Origin: Perca fluviatilis | Taxonomy: Eukaryota; Chordata; Actinopteri; Perciformes; Percidae | DNA: 64,000 nt | Assembly: GCF_010015445.1 (NCBI RefSeq) | Contig: NC_053116.1 | Span: forward strand, 29,598,285 to 29,662,284 | Reading direction: 5' to 3' | The notes under the pieces: generated by a model | Databases searched by the model: none | Told to the model about the DNA's origin: nothing | Seen by the model: only the letters and a program-made list of their open reading frames with translations | Shown here: piece after piece, positions 23,757-36,937 of the stretch | Layout of the letters: each line of letters opens with the position of its first letter | Numbering within the stretch: the first letter of the stretch is position 1 | Position numbers and translations under genes: made by a program

Positions 23757-24800
23757 GACGGCATGTACTCCATGCAGCTTTGGTATTTCACACTATCATC
23801 ATAAGGTGATGAAGGTGGAGAAATGCTGCAACAGTCCCACCCAGCTGAGCCTCTGTGGTCACTCCAAATGCAGAGAAAACACGTGATTCGTACTGATGGC
23901 AACCTCCTGGATTAACGTCATTCAGTATGTTGGTTACACCCTCTAAAGTTATGAAAAAACACACACAAGGAATACCACTTGATTTTTAAGTGGAAAATGA
24001 CTCACCGATAGCAGACTCTGGCAAGAACACAACAGAATAGAAAGAGTTGGTGAAGGAAGAGATGCTCCCAGCCTAAAAATACACCAACTAACAAGAAAGT
24101 GCTTGATACAACAAGTGTGGGGGCCCCTTCAATGGTCAGTACTTTAGAAATCAGTCAAGTCAGTCAGGTGAAATCAATCAACATATTAGTACAGAGTTGG
24201 GAAGGAAGGTAGTATTACTGACACAAATGGTTAGGCATTTAAACTACTGGATGTCTTCGGTCAGTGTTTATCTGGCAGGATATTTCCATAGGTCTCAGTT
24301 GATAGGATATGAGCACCAGTAATATATCATGGTGCTTCAATTTAAAAAGAAATAAACTTGTAATAACCCACACATTTCTGAATTTTCAGCTCTATCATCA
24401 ATTCATGCATAATGAAAATCATTAATTCATCCATGCATTCTTTATCTGTCAGTTGCAGGCATTGACATTTCTGTGCTTTGGTTTCTGAGTTTAACAGAGT
24501 ACCTGAGTACTCAACTACTGTGGAGATTTACCAGCAGTTCAAAGAAATGGCAGCCAACTCTGCAGAAATACCTGTTCAAAATTAGGTCAGGAGGTTATTA
24601 GAAATATACTGGTAGCAGTGCTAATGCATCAAATGTTCCTGGGTTTGTACATTAGCTAAGATTCAGTATTTCAGCACGCCAGTGTCTCATAACAACACAA
24701 AGCTAAAACACCAAGTTTACCAAAAAAGGCTTAAATAAAAAACACATTTGACAGGACACGTCTAATCAAGTGGTTGTTTTGCATGATTGCTAGATAAAGC

Positions 24801-25498
24801 TTAAAGGAATACGCCGACTTATTGGGAATTTAGCTTATTCACCGTAACCCTCAGAGTAAGACAAGTCGATACATACCCTTCTCATCTCCGTGCGTGCTGT
24901 AACGCTGTCTGACGGCTCCAGCATTAGCTTAGCCCAGCACAGATCCTGCAGGTAACTGGTTCCAACTAGCCTACTGCTCCGAATTGTGACAAAAGTGACA
25001 AAATAACGCCAACATGTTCCTATTTACATGTTGTGATTTGTAGAGTCACAGCGTGTACAAAAAAAACAACGTAACATGAGACACAGCCATCTTCTATCTG
25101 TAAACAAACCGGGAACTATATTCTCAGACAGGCTTGCTGCGAGCATATCACTCCGCCCAAGTACTATATTCTTCCGCCTTAGAATATAGTTCCCGGTTTG
25201 TTTACGATTAGAAGATGGCTGTGTCCTCATGTTACGTTGTTTTTTGTACACGCTGTGACTCTACAAATCACAACATGTAAATAGGAACATGTTGGCGTTA
25301 TTTTGTCACTTATTCGGAGCAGTAGGATTACTGGAACCATTCACCTGCCTGTTCTGTGATGGGCTGATGCCGCTGGAGACGTCAGACAGCTTTACAGCAC
25401 GCACGGAGATGAGAAGGGTACTGTATGTATCGACTTGTCAAACTCTGGGGGTTACGGTGAATAAGCTAAATTCCCAATAAGTCGGCGTGTTCCTTTAA
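24801..25498. mobile_element. Foldback element of about 700 bp (near-perfect long palindrome)
   Basis: The left arm starts TTAAAGGAATACGCCGACTT and the right arm ends with its inverse. Arms of about 320 bp remain similar throughout, including AACATGTTGTGATTTGTAGA and AAACCGGGAACTATATTCT. The loop is about 60 bp near 25150. Non-coding. Confidence 0.88.
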
Positions 25499-26177
25499 GT
25501 AAAGCAACTATTAGCTTAAGTAGCTTATTACATGTTAAAGGGTTATCTTGATGAGTTTCAACCCAAATCCTTTCTCTTGATTAGGAGGAGCACATTTTAA
25601 AATCTAACATAAAACTTACCAACAGCAAACAACCAACACTCTTCATGTGGTTTGAGAGGGTCAGTTGAAAAAGAAAAATCCCTGTATTAGCTCTGCTAGC
25701 AAACTAGCCACAACTAAACAAGCTAACATTAGCCGCAGTAAATAGCAAAGAAACATACATTGCATTGATAGTTTTTCTTTTAAATACTTATATATATTTT
25801 AAACCACTTTAAAATAAAATAAAATAACATCAGTAGCAACCTGTAACAAAATAATAGCTCTCTTTTAAAATAAATAAATAATATGAAATAATGTTCTAAA
25901 TGTGACCTCTTCTGTGATAGAAAATACAGCTTCAACAAAATATCTCTTATACATTTTCAATGTAATAAGATAAATAATAAAGACTGAAACATATGTGCCA
26001 GCTTTGCACACGGTGCACTCCACCTCCCACTTGTCCGGTCCTGACTGGGACTGTACGGGGGACATTTGCACTAGTCTTGTTTTATGGTTGTGCGCAGGCT
26101 CCACGCAGAGCTTTCTCCGTAGCCTACGTAAGTGGCCTGATGTTTATACTTTTGCGCTGGTGTGTGCGTCGAGCCGG

Positions 26178-26179
<2 letters not shown>

Positions 26180-26242
<63 letters not shown>
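26180..26242. repeat. (GT)n microsatellite
   Basis: About 31 GT units at the left edge of a CpG-rich stretch. Confidence 0.96.
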
Positions 26243-26244
<2 letters not shown>

Positions 26245-26249
26245 AGTGG

Positions 26250-27090
26250 GTGATAGAGCAAGGGAGAAGTGAGAGTGACGGCGAGCGAGTATGACTCTAG
26301 AGTCATAGTGAGAGAAACAAAGTGTCTCCTCTGTGTTTTCTGACCACGTGGGAAATCTTTAGCAGGACATGCTTCGGCATTTTGTGTGCAATGCTGCTCC
26401 GCTGTCTGCTCTGGTCTGCTCTGGTCCCTGTCTCACCGTGTTAGTCCAAAAAGTGCCACAGAACACACCAAAAAGACGCGACGAGACGTAATACATCTCT
26501 ATAACAACAGGCGGCGCTAATCTGTATTGTTGCCCAGGAAATGAAAACCGGCTGATGGGTTTGTTTTCTCCGGAAATTCAAAGCCAGACTGTCATGATGA
26601 TACGATACATCCGAGGCTGTATGCTGTCAAGCCTGTAGCATGGATGAGAAATAAAGCCATGGATGTATTAACAGACGCTCTGTTCACAACACTGCAGGCT
26701 AACCTACTAGCTAGCTAGCTAGTAGCACGACATAATAATTACATCTCCTTGGTTGTCTAAATACATCCATCGTTTATTTAGCTAAGCATGTAAACGATCG
26801 TGAACAACGAAAACACAATGTTTAACGTTAGTGAATATTTTAAACAATGAACCGGCAAATTCATGTTCGCTACGTTTACCGATGTAGAGACGCGAGAGAG
26901 AAGCTCATGAACGCGCATGTTGCTACCGGTTGCTACGACAACACAAACAAATTGTTGCTAGTGCGCATGTCCATCGTGACGTCATGGGCCAAGAATGCGG
27001 AAGAGCCAAGCTCCATGTTGTATTAATCAAGGGGGTAAGCTTTGCTTCAGAACTCGAACCTCTGATGGCGCCATTTTGTTGCTACAAAGG
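26250..27090. promoter_or_regulatory. CpG-rich stretch, possible promoter
   Basis: CpG is clearly denser here than in the surroundings (for example GACGCGACGAGACG, CGTTTACCGATG, TCGTGACGTCATG), without strong overall GC bias. No gene is recognised on either side within 5 kb, so a distal ttll10 promoter, an unannotated RNA or a CpG-containing repeat are all possible. Confidence 0.35.
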
Positions 27091-28899
27091 TATCACCTCC
27101 CGTTAGTATTCCACTGACCGCCAATTTTTTTTTACGTCACTTGACTGCGAATAACTAATAGTCTAATAGTCTGAAGCGTTTAAAGACTCTATTTGTCCAT
27201 TGTTTAGTTCTAAAGAAACACAACAACGTATAAAAGGCTCCATTACCTTGTACCTCACGTTATGGCTCCGTAGCAGACGTTTTTATAAAAATCGATTGTG
27301 TCATAACCAAGCGACTTACTGTCGCACAGTAGAGGAATTACCGTATAGTACAGGAGAAGCTCGCAGGCAGTTTGGACTTACGTTAGCTGTTTAGGTTTAA
27401 TTACTAATGTTAATTAGCATGTTAGTTAGCCTGTGCTTATGTTATCTCCTTACATATACCTATGCTCTCCGTCTCTGTAAGATTGGAAATGATTGAGATT
27501 TCTCTTGGCACAGCTACCAGAAGACTTTCAGACACGTTGCTCACGTCACATTTACGTTGTCTCTCTCAGTTGGAGGCTGCGCAGTAAAGCAAGAGATCTC
27601 CGGAAAAGTGCTTCTAATAGCCTTCACTGGTCTCCGTCCAGAGCAACGGGCTCTGTTGGTCCATTATATATATGTCAATGGTATTAATGCGCTTTTGAGC
27701 ACTCTCATTGGAACGTACGGGGCTTCCCGCCGAACACTGTATCCAGTTCTCTTAATACATCCATGGTTACAACTGGGTAGTTTCTGTCACCTGAGGATAT
27801 GTTTGTATATGAGCTGCTACTGCATTATTTGTTGTGGTCATGGTTGGCAAAATAAGCTGGTGTAGCTAGCTGCTAACTGTTGCTAGTAAGCAACTTTCAT
27901 CGTTTTTGAATGACACCACAAGTCACAGAATTTTTCCTGCACCTGTACCCAACTTGGGTTAGACATGGACACTACTTTGTTTTTCATGCCTTACCAAGAG
28001 CACAACATTTAGCAATTGTTAAATTGTTGTTGCTATGTTCAGTGTTGTGTTAGCATGCTAACATAGCTCATTTTCCCTTTTGACAAGTAAACTTAGGTAA
28101 ACACACCCATTTTCAATGTTTAGGGAGCAACTTTTGGCAGGAAAACATTGTGGTGATATATATCTAAAAAATACAGTAGGCTATAATTTACAATGCATGC
28201 TAGATGAGGAAAAGCTTGATAATACTAGATGCAGGGCCTGAATTTCTGTGTGTGATTGTGAGTATTGCGCATAATTTTAGCGATTCTCACTACTCTAGCA
28301 ATTATAATGCGGGAAATTCCCACACAAAGTTACAGCGATGTCTCATACTGTTCAGACAGCATTAGCACCAGTGCGGAATCATGAGCGGAATGCACAACAA
28401 CTGCCTGGAAGCACTGCATTGACGCACACATGAAAACATGAATGGATCACTGGCTGACGGCTAATGTACATCCACATGTGTGGAACCCGTTCAAAAAGGC
28501 TGACAACAGCAGAGGCAGACTGCCATCTGGAATACCAAACATTATCTAGGTAAGTAAAAAAGTGGCATCCGGCTAAATTTGCCAGGTTTGTATAGGGTGT
28601 GATAATTACATCCCTTTTTTTTTAATCGACCAGCTTTATTGCACTTCATTCCACTCGCATAATACCACATCAGACCACTTTTTCTAAGAATAGGGGTAGT
28701 GGGTGGAGTGTGTAAGACTTTAAGTTGAGCCACATGTACGAGAGTAGGCCTTTTCTTTTGCATTGAAAGTAATAAAGAAGTTCAGGGTATCCCCAGAACA
28801 GTTGTTAGTCATGGTGGCAAGAGTCCATCTGGGGCCAGTCACAGCATGATGGCAGCATTAATATAGAGCCAGATAGTTTCTGTGATAACAGAATCATGG

Positions 28900-31330
28900 A
28901 TGGAATTGCTAAATTGAGAATTTAAAAAACCATAAGACAGATTTCATGGGGCTCTGCATGAAGTCAATGCAGACATAGGTCATATGTGCCCCCGGGCGGA
29001 GCGGCGATATAGAAACCCATCTAAAACTGCTGCAAAAGAACCGTAAAACAGTAAGATCATACTTCACGTAGGTGGTAATGGTGTAAATCGGAATCACTAA
29101 AATGAATGTTGAGTACTTTGTGCATACGCAAAGACAATGTCGGACTCAGTAGTTTTGACCCCTGCCAAACCTGACCAATGATGAAATGTACAGCCGTCGT
29201 CTTCCACGCTGGTTGTCGGGTGGTGCCCAGCTAATGATGTGGGCTATGTGAATAATGGAGGGGTCTGGGAAAGCCTGGTGATTGAGAGAGACGGCATTCA
29301 TCCCACCTGGGACGGTGAGCCTCATATCAAAAATCTGAACGAGTTTATCAGACATAAACCATGACAACCCAAGTTTGATATTAGTAATAGAGGTGCAGTG
29401 CTAGCCCTGTGCTTCCGTAGGAGCAGGCCACTCATGGTCTAATAAGCACGGTGTCTGTCCCGCTCAGATCGGTTAAATAAAGGTAAAAAAAATGCGCTAT
29501 ACTTAACAACCTAATTGGATTAAAATACTGCAATAGAACAAAATAGGAAAATAGATGTGGACTATTAAATATTAGAGTCAAAGCAGTATGGTAAACGAGT
29601 TGATATAGACAATAAAATTGATTTATTTTGTTTACTACTGCTGGGCCATGAAGACTATGAGTTAAATGAGCCACTCCCAGCCATATTATACTCAAACTAG
29701 AGGAAGAGGGGAGTTGCAATCTTGTGCAAGCCGCTAATTACTCTAAACCTAAATAATTATAACTCATTTGAAAGTGTTAATAACATAAAATGAAAAATAC
29801 ACAATTATATTGTTGTTATTTACAGGCCCAGGATTCTGAATTTTATCTGAATTCCAGAGTTTTATCATGTTTAGCCTTAAATCAACCAAGTATTTGTAGG
29901 TGATTTTAATATCCATGTGGACGTTGACAATGACAGCTAGTACTGTTTCAACTCATTACGGTTCAATCGTGTAGAGTAAGCGACTGTTTTAACCACACGA
30001 CCTTGTGCTATATGGTATTGAAATGAGGTTAATAATATTGCAGAATTGGTATTATCATTTTTAATACTAATTTTACTACCTTTATATTAAATAATAACCA
30101 ACCACTTATACAGTTATAGAATAAAAAATCAAATAGTTTTAAATAACATTATGTTAACACTCAAATTGATGATTGTAGAGTATTAAATGCACGTATGATC
30201 CTTTTGCACTGTCGGTGCTGCCAGTGTCATGGGCTGCATGTAAAAAATTTTTAACATAGACGCTCTATTTCTTAGTTCAGTATAGTGCTCATTGGTTACT
30301 TACTATTGTCGGACTTGTGTCCCACTGCCTGGGTTTACTATGATCTCCCCTTTCTATCAGATTTGGAAGGGGTTGTAATAGTATGTTTTCTACATACGTT
30401 TTTTGTCATCATACCACTGTTTACTAATTTAACTTGAAAGTTTGTTCCATTCTTGTATAGTGTGTTTTACATTGCCCTTACACGATTATTGCCTGTGGTG
30501 GTATCTCTTTTGTGTTTTAGGGCCGGTCTCCCGCGTTGTATAATGAAGAAGACAGTGAGGTTGGTGTACCTAGCAGATAGGCTTCAGTTATCTCTCAGAC
30601 CAGCGATCTGGGTCGGGGCAGAAACTGTCACCTCATTCAAGATCTTAACTCTCCTATTTGTAATAGTAGGAGTGAGAGTTGCGTGTTCACCTACTCCACT
30701 GCTTCTCTTCATAATTGTTAGATTAATATACATACAAAGTAGGACAGGCCAGCCAAGCCAGATCCAGGGAGAGTTCTAAGCCCAAAAGCTACCTCTCCTT
30801 ATGACCTGTCTCTCTTAGTTACCTGTTATAGTTTGTTATAGTCCTAGACTGCCGGGGGACTTCCTTCCTTTGACACACTGAGCTGCTCTCTCCCCCTTTC
30901 TATTACTGTTTCTATTACTGTTACTAACTATACATTTGTGTGCAGCCCGTCCAGAATGCTTGTTACTATCCTAGTTCTGGGAGTTTATCCGTTTATGCTT
31001 TTTCCAGCGTATTTCCTTGGGGAACGCACAAGACCTGTTTGCAGCTGTCGCGTCTGCTGCATTCTGCTGAGCTCAGGGCCCTAATGTCATGCTGCGTTGT
31101 ACCCTGCAGCTTCCCTAATCCAGTACTGTTCATTATTAATGTGATACTATGCCACTGTTATCACACCCCAACCCTGTAGACACCTACCAAGGCCTGGGTG
31201 GCGAGTTTCTTCCAGGAGTTTTCTCGCCACTGTCGCACTGCTTGCTCTTGGGGATTACTGGAATGGGTGTGTTTGTATTATAGGTGTCTCTCTATGTAAA
31301 GTTCGAATTAAGTTAAAGCTAACTGGAGAT
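28900..31330 (+). pseudogene. Decayed L2/CR1-type LINE, plus strand, with its reverse transcriptase deleted
   Basis: In order: an SGNH/esterase-like remnant (HVGGN near 29068; LPNLTNDEMYSRRLPRWLS and IERDGIHPTWDG at 29165-29320), an endonuclease scrap (VGDFNIHVDVDND near 29900), then the C-terminal PAIWVGAETVTSFKILTLLF at 30600-30660. A 3' region at 31190-31260 (GCCACTGTCGCACTGCTTGC) matches that of the LINE at 59493-61762. Frames are broken many times. The 700 bp between endonuclease and C-terminus is too short for a reverse transcriptase. Confidence 0.7.
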
Positions 31331-31634
31331 TTGAAAAAATGACTACGTCTAAGTTTCCAACCGAGCCGCCCCACTGAAACTAGTTTAAAAAACTTAAAAA
31401 TACATTCAGTTTTTTTTGCCCAGTGGCTTAGGCCTGGTGGGGAGCAACGTAGGTCCGATGGGCCACAAGGCTTGCAATACAATGGGGGAAACCCTGAAGT
31501 GGATTCAATGATAATCTGTCTGAATGTATCTGAAGATTGCCAAATATATTCTGATCTTCAAGACTTACATTTCTAATACTGTAAGTGTGCTGTGTCTTGA
31601 CATTGAGGCTCTCATGTTCCAAGCAGTGAAGTGA

Positions 31635-32172
31635 TTAAAGGTCCCATGGCATGAAAATTTCACTTTATGAGGTTTGTAACATTAATGTGAGTTCCCCCAG
31701 CCTGCCTATGTTCCCCCAGTGGCTAGAAATGGCGATAGGTATAAACCGAGCCCTGGGTATCCTGCTCTGCTTTGAGAAAATGAAAGCTCAGATGGGCCAA
31801 TCTGGAATCTTCCCTTTATGACGTCATAAGGGGAAAGGTTACCTCCCCTTTCTCTGCTTTGCCCACCCAGATAATTTGGCCCACCCATGAGAAAGAGAGA
31901 GACATCATGGCTTGCAAACAAGCAAAGTGGCAGCTGGTCAAGGCCACACCCCCACACTCCACCTTGCCCACTCTCTCTCCTCCTCAATAGCATTTAAAGC
32001 TACAGACACAGAAATGGCACATTCTAAGGAAAGCTCATTCTGGGACTGGCTCGTAGTGGTTGTAATTCTGCACCAAGGCTGAATTTCGGGAAAGAGACTT
32101 CAGATACTGTATTAGGGGACCACTGGGGCCTATATAAAAGCATCCAAAGAGCACCATGTCATGGGACCTTAA
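31635..32172. mobile_element. TTAA-flanked non-autonomous element, 538 bp
   Basis: The left end TTAAAGGTCCCATGGCATG and the inverted right end TTTAAGGTCCCATGACATG match closely and sit on TTAA, as in piggyBac-type elements. No transposase is present. Confidence 0.7.
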
Positions 32173-32801
32173 AGTATTTTGGCAGAACTGGTGTTTCATT
32201 GTTTAATAAAAGTGTTGCAGCATGTACTGTAAGTATAATACAGGACACAGATTGCAGTAGATAAACCTACCTTCATCTTGACTAAGGCATTGGTCCGGGG
32301 GCTGTGGATACCCACCGGGTCATAAATAGTCAGAATGAGGAGCTATCCGTGGAAAGCTAATCTCAAAGGCATGAATAAAATCTACCTTAAATGTGGCAAT
32401 GCTTCTGCTGTAACCTATAATCAGTTCCACTCATTTATGCCTGACTGTTAAAGGAGTTCCTTGTATGAGTGTGTGACAGCTCCTCAGAATTATTGTACGT
32501 CAGCAGGAATGTCACGTCATTTAGCCTCTGTTGTGCTCCTGTTTTTCCCAGTATCAAGCTCAGCTAAGTGAATTTAGCCTCCTCATCCACAGCCGGTAGT
32601 AGTGCAGGAATCTGGTCTTACTGCACCAAGCATGCACAGACCAGCACAGGAATGTAATTCAGTAGCGTGACGTCACCAAGGGGGGAAGTAAATACTTACA
32701 GTTACCTCCTCCTTACTGTACAGTAGAGTGGTTATTTTAACTGACACATTTTTAGCTTTTGTTAAAATTCCATGATGTGCTGTATATCAAGTGTTAGTAT
32801 T

Positions 32802-33192
32802 AAAGCTATAGTTCGTAGTTTCTGTCTCCCCATGAGGAATTGTAAGTAATGACAACAATTCTGTCGGTGCATCCGCATGACACAAGCCTTCACCCAATAA
32901 CGCGCAAAACGCACTTCACCCTCACCCCTCATCCACACAGTTGCTACATAGCCAAGGAGAACACGGAGGATTAAAAAAACATGATGAACTCTTCAGAAGA
33001 GGTAATTATCTTTACTCGAGTTTCTGCATGCGAAAGTCACCAAACGGCACCAGTTTCTGAACATAGCCATACTGAGAAATACAGAGAGTTGTGTGGAGCT
33101 GATACTCTTAATTAATTAATCAATTCATTTGGCAATTGCTTGAATGTAACGGACGTTCATTAGCATAAAAAAGTGACGCACTAAAGCTTTAA
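32802..33192. mobile_element. Miniature inverted-repeat element
   Basis: The ends TTAAAGCTATAGTTCG and, inverted, TTAAAGCTTTAGTGCG define a 390-bp non-coding insert. The target duplication is not clear. Confidence 0.5.
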
Positions 33193-34237
33193 CACTACTG
33201 AATAATGTGATATTTTATTTATTTACTTTTTTATCACAGATTATATAAATTCATACCTTTTAGAATTTAGAGAAATAATTATGTCTCTGTTCTATTTAAA
33301 TGTCCCAGTAAGCCATGATAGTGTGACATTGAGCCAGCATGAACAATACCAGGGCCCTGAGACTAAATTAAGCCTTCATTAATGTTATTATCTAATGTGT
33401 GTTTTTCCAAGTGACATGGCAAAATATCTTCTGTAAAAAAGGCCTTTAAAGCACTAACACACCTGTGTACATTGGCAATATATTACTGACCTAAGAGCAA
33501 TATGAAAAAAACCATAAACATGCTTATTATGATGTATTATTTAAACACACATACTCTGAAAGTACATCATAGAGGCCTACACACAGAATTATTTGGCAAA
33601 GTTATGTTTCTCTGCATCACGGTTGCTCGTAAATAGAAGCCATTGTGTATCTTTTGATCACAGTCCCATGAAAGGTGACTCTGCTGTGAAATTGGTTGGC
33701 TTTTGTCTTCCTCTCAGGATTTGAATCTTTATTTGTATAAAATCACAGAAATCATGCTAATTTAAAGACAATATTATACTTGCATGGAAAAAAACAGACT
33801 GTTCCAGCTAAAGGTAAATATATTTAACTTTACATTTTTCTTAGGCCCATTTTTCTCAACACAGCTTACAATGTGTAGAGTTTGTTTTGTTTAATGATTG
33901 ATGGCCTGATAGCATGAAACAATGCTGATAAGCTAACTTTAAGATAGCTAAAGAACAGATTTGGGGATTATTTACTGAACATATTTCATATAAAGTGCTT
34001 GACAAATAAATAAATAAATAAATAAGAGCACACAGAAATTGGGATATAATATTTCTGGGACTGACTCTATGAAAAAGCATGAATGTTAGCCCCCCAGCAC
34101 GGGAGATCAATTAAGCCTGGAGCCTGTTATGTTAAACGGCTAAATGGTTTTGTGTTTGTGTTCAAACTGATAAAATCAGAGCAACGTTTAACCAGTCAAC
34201 TGAACCCCTGAGGCCTAATTAAACACCATGCTATTGG

Positions 34238-34345
<108 letters not shown>

Positions 34346-35394
34346 GCTCAGATAGGGAGAGAACAGTGCTAAAAAATAAAACAAATAAAATAAACCTTCC
34401 CCTGTAAATCTGCAAATGTAACCAGTGACCATATAGACAATGCGTATGGATTTCAGTAAGCTAAAAGCAGCCTACAGTAAGTGGCCCAGGACCTGGCAGT
34501 GAAAACGAGCCTTGTGCTACTCGGTTTATCAAGCTAGCCTACTGTGTACTGCCATAGACTGGGACACAATGAGGGCTTAGCTGATGGGGGGACCTCATGG
34601 GTAAATTGAGGCATTTAAAAAGAAGCTGTGTTCAGCAGTAATCTGATCCACACCTGACTGGGGCTCTGCATTCCGAGTTCACAATGATCAGAGAAACGGC
34701 TACAAAGGGCCAGCACAAAGGAGATCTGAATAAAATGTAAAAAATAAATAAATAAACCTAATTCTGAAAATGTGAGAAAAATGAACAAGAGAGACATTTC
34801 AAATTTCATCCCATTTTATTGAACGTTTTCTTTTACATTTTATAACATCATATACACAGTACATACAGTTAACATTATGTACAGAGTGTTTCAAAGATAG
34901 TTAGTTTTTGTGAGACGGTTTTTGATAGAAGTTTCAAAAGCTGTGTGCATTGTTCTACTGTACCTGGAGAAAAGCCAAGTCCCCAGAAGGAATTCAGTTA
35001 TTGCTGTGAGAGGACGAAAGCAGATCTTTCAACAGATAAAAGTCACAACGTTTTCTATAATACATTTTTTTACACGGCATTTACGTCAACATTCCTGATA
35101 GAAACTAATTTACGGCGCAGCATTCAAGAAAACCTATTGTAAGTAGAACGGTCTTATCCTGGACTGCTGCTCAGTGGAGAAACTTTGACTCAAGTCACGT
35201 GGAAGAAACCCAGAGAAATCAATCAATCTTCCAGTGCAAGGATCATAGTTCCATAGTCATCATCACTCAGCCCCATCTGCCACTGCTATAAATATGTTGA
35301 TGTGCTTCCCTGTACTGCTCTTTGTCAATACACTGCATATCAGATGCACGAGAGCGAGAGAGGGGGAAGTAAGAGAGCAGAAGGTAATGCCATT

Positions 35395-35466
35395 TAATGG
35401 ACGGCATTACCAGACAGTATTAGACACCAATAATTACATCTAACCATGTCTGGTAAGACGCCTATC
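35395..35466 (-). ncRNA. mir429: miR-429 hairpin
   Basis: The mature 3p product occupies 35422-35401 (22 nt, seed AAUACUG) and is identical to the vertebrate miR-429 sequence I know. The 5p arm at 35460-35439 (CGUCUUACCAGACAU...) pairs with it across a 16-nt loop. It shares its seed with miR-200b but ends in GCCGU, which separates the two. It lies 1.27 kb downstream of miR-200a. Confidence 0.97.
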
Positions 35467-36723
35467 AACAGGCTGGAAAGATGACCTCTGAGCTTTCACC
35501 TGTGCAAAAGAGGAAGAAGAGAGATGGAGGGAACAGAGCAGTGTAGCAGAAACAGGTTGAAATGAGCAGTTCCTCTTTTGTTGCGGCCGCAGATTCTATA
35601 CACGCTACACATTCACTTCTTTGTACATTTTAATTGGCCAAGCATGCAGAGCAAGAATAAAGCCACAAGTGAACACACCAAGGCATGAAGCAAATTCTTT
35701 CTGTTCCAGTCTTCTACATTAATACACAAATATGCAATGGCAACACAAAGAAAAGGGACAACCGGAGGGGGGGGAAGCTATTTCATGTTTCTGTGACTTC
35801 AATAATGGAGCTGGGTGGCCAAATAAAGGTGCGGCTCAATATTTGCGGGGTAATTCTCCCTCCTTAAACAAACACTAGGTCTCTGCTCGCTCCATGTCTA
35901 TTATTTGCTTGTTTCTAAGGTCTGTTTGAAGGCTTTGCCTATTAATTTTAGCCCAGACATGGATGAAAATCGTTTGTCTTCAGTTCAGTAATATTTAATC
36001 TCCTCTGTTTCAAATCAATGCCGCAAGAAATCTGTGTACGTTTTTACATTCTAGCATGCCTAACACACTACCTAAAGTCATTTTTTGTTGTAGAGACTCC
36101 TGTCTACTTAAAGCACTTTTGTGGCGAAAAGCTTGGGAAGCTGGGAGGAGGCCACCACGTCTGTAGCTCAAGGTTTTTTTTTTACCAGTAAAGCACTCTC
36201 AGGTGAGCTCATGTGTCAGTTTCAGGATGTGCCACGCAGGTAAGGCTAGTCGGACCAACCCGCCACACAACACAAAGACCAACGCTGTTCAGGGGAGGGA
36301 ACAGGGAAATAAGGCCCTGCAGGACCGGTGGAACCATCAACCGACTGCTATTCTTTATCTTGGGTGGGGTGGGGTTGCTATAAAAGTTTTTTTTTTAAAC
36401 AGGGAAGTAAGTAAAGAATTCAAAAACAGGACCATTTACTGCATAAAAGATCAGCTCTTTCTTGTTTCTACTTCAACAATCTCAAGCTGTTTCAGTCATA
36501 AATATTCATGTATTTTAATACCAACTATGTCCTGTCTGTCAACACTGTGCATCATCTATGACCTTATTTGCTACCCCAGAATACAGAGACAATCCTGCTT
36601 ATAAGGATTACCATTCAATGGCAACATCTAAGGATTCTTACAGATTTAAATTCACTTAAGTTATTCACTTATTTCACATTATTTTGGATTAAACATTTGA
36701 GCACCGGAGACCACAGAGTCACC

Positions 36724-36796
36724 CAGGAAACATCGTTACCAGACAGTGTTAGAACAACAGTTGTACAATCCAGCACTGTAAGGTAAGATGGATCCT
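36724..36796 (-). ncRNA. mir200a: miR-200a hairpin
   Basis: The mature 3p product occupies 36751-36730 (22 nt, seed AACACUG) and is identical to vertebrate miR-200a. The 5p arm is at 36790-36769 (CAUCUUACC...GUGCUGGA) with a 17-nt loop. The seed differs by one base from miR-200b/429, so it belongs to the miR-141/200a target class. Confidence 0.97.
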
Positions 36797-36807
36797 GAGA
36801 GCCATTT

Positions 36808-36809
<2 letters not shown>

Positions 36810-36854
<45 letters not shown>
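36810..36854. repeat. (GCT)15 trinucleotide repeat between miR-200a and miR-200b
   Basis: Fifteen perfect units on the plus strand, read as (AGC)15 in the pri-miRNA. It lies 20 nt upstream of the miR-200a 5p arm in transcript direction and about 90 nt downstream of the miR-200b 3p product. It is not in a supported coding frame. Confidence 0.97.
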
Positions 36855-36855
<1 letters not shown>

Positions 36856-36937
36856 AAGTATTTGAGCCGATCCAGGGCCCTGGCCAGGAGCACGTTGCTG
36901 CTAACGTTGCTAAAGCGGTTTTTCTGGTTGCAGATGA

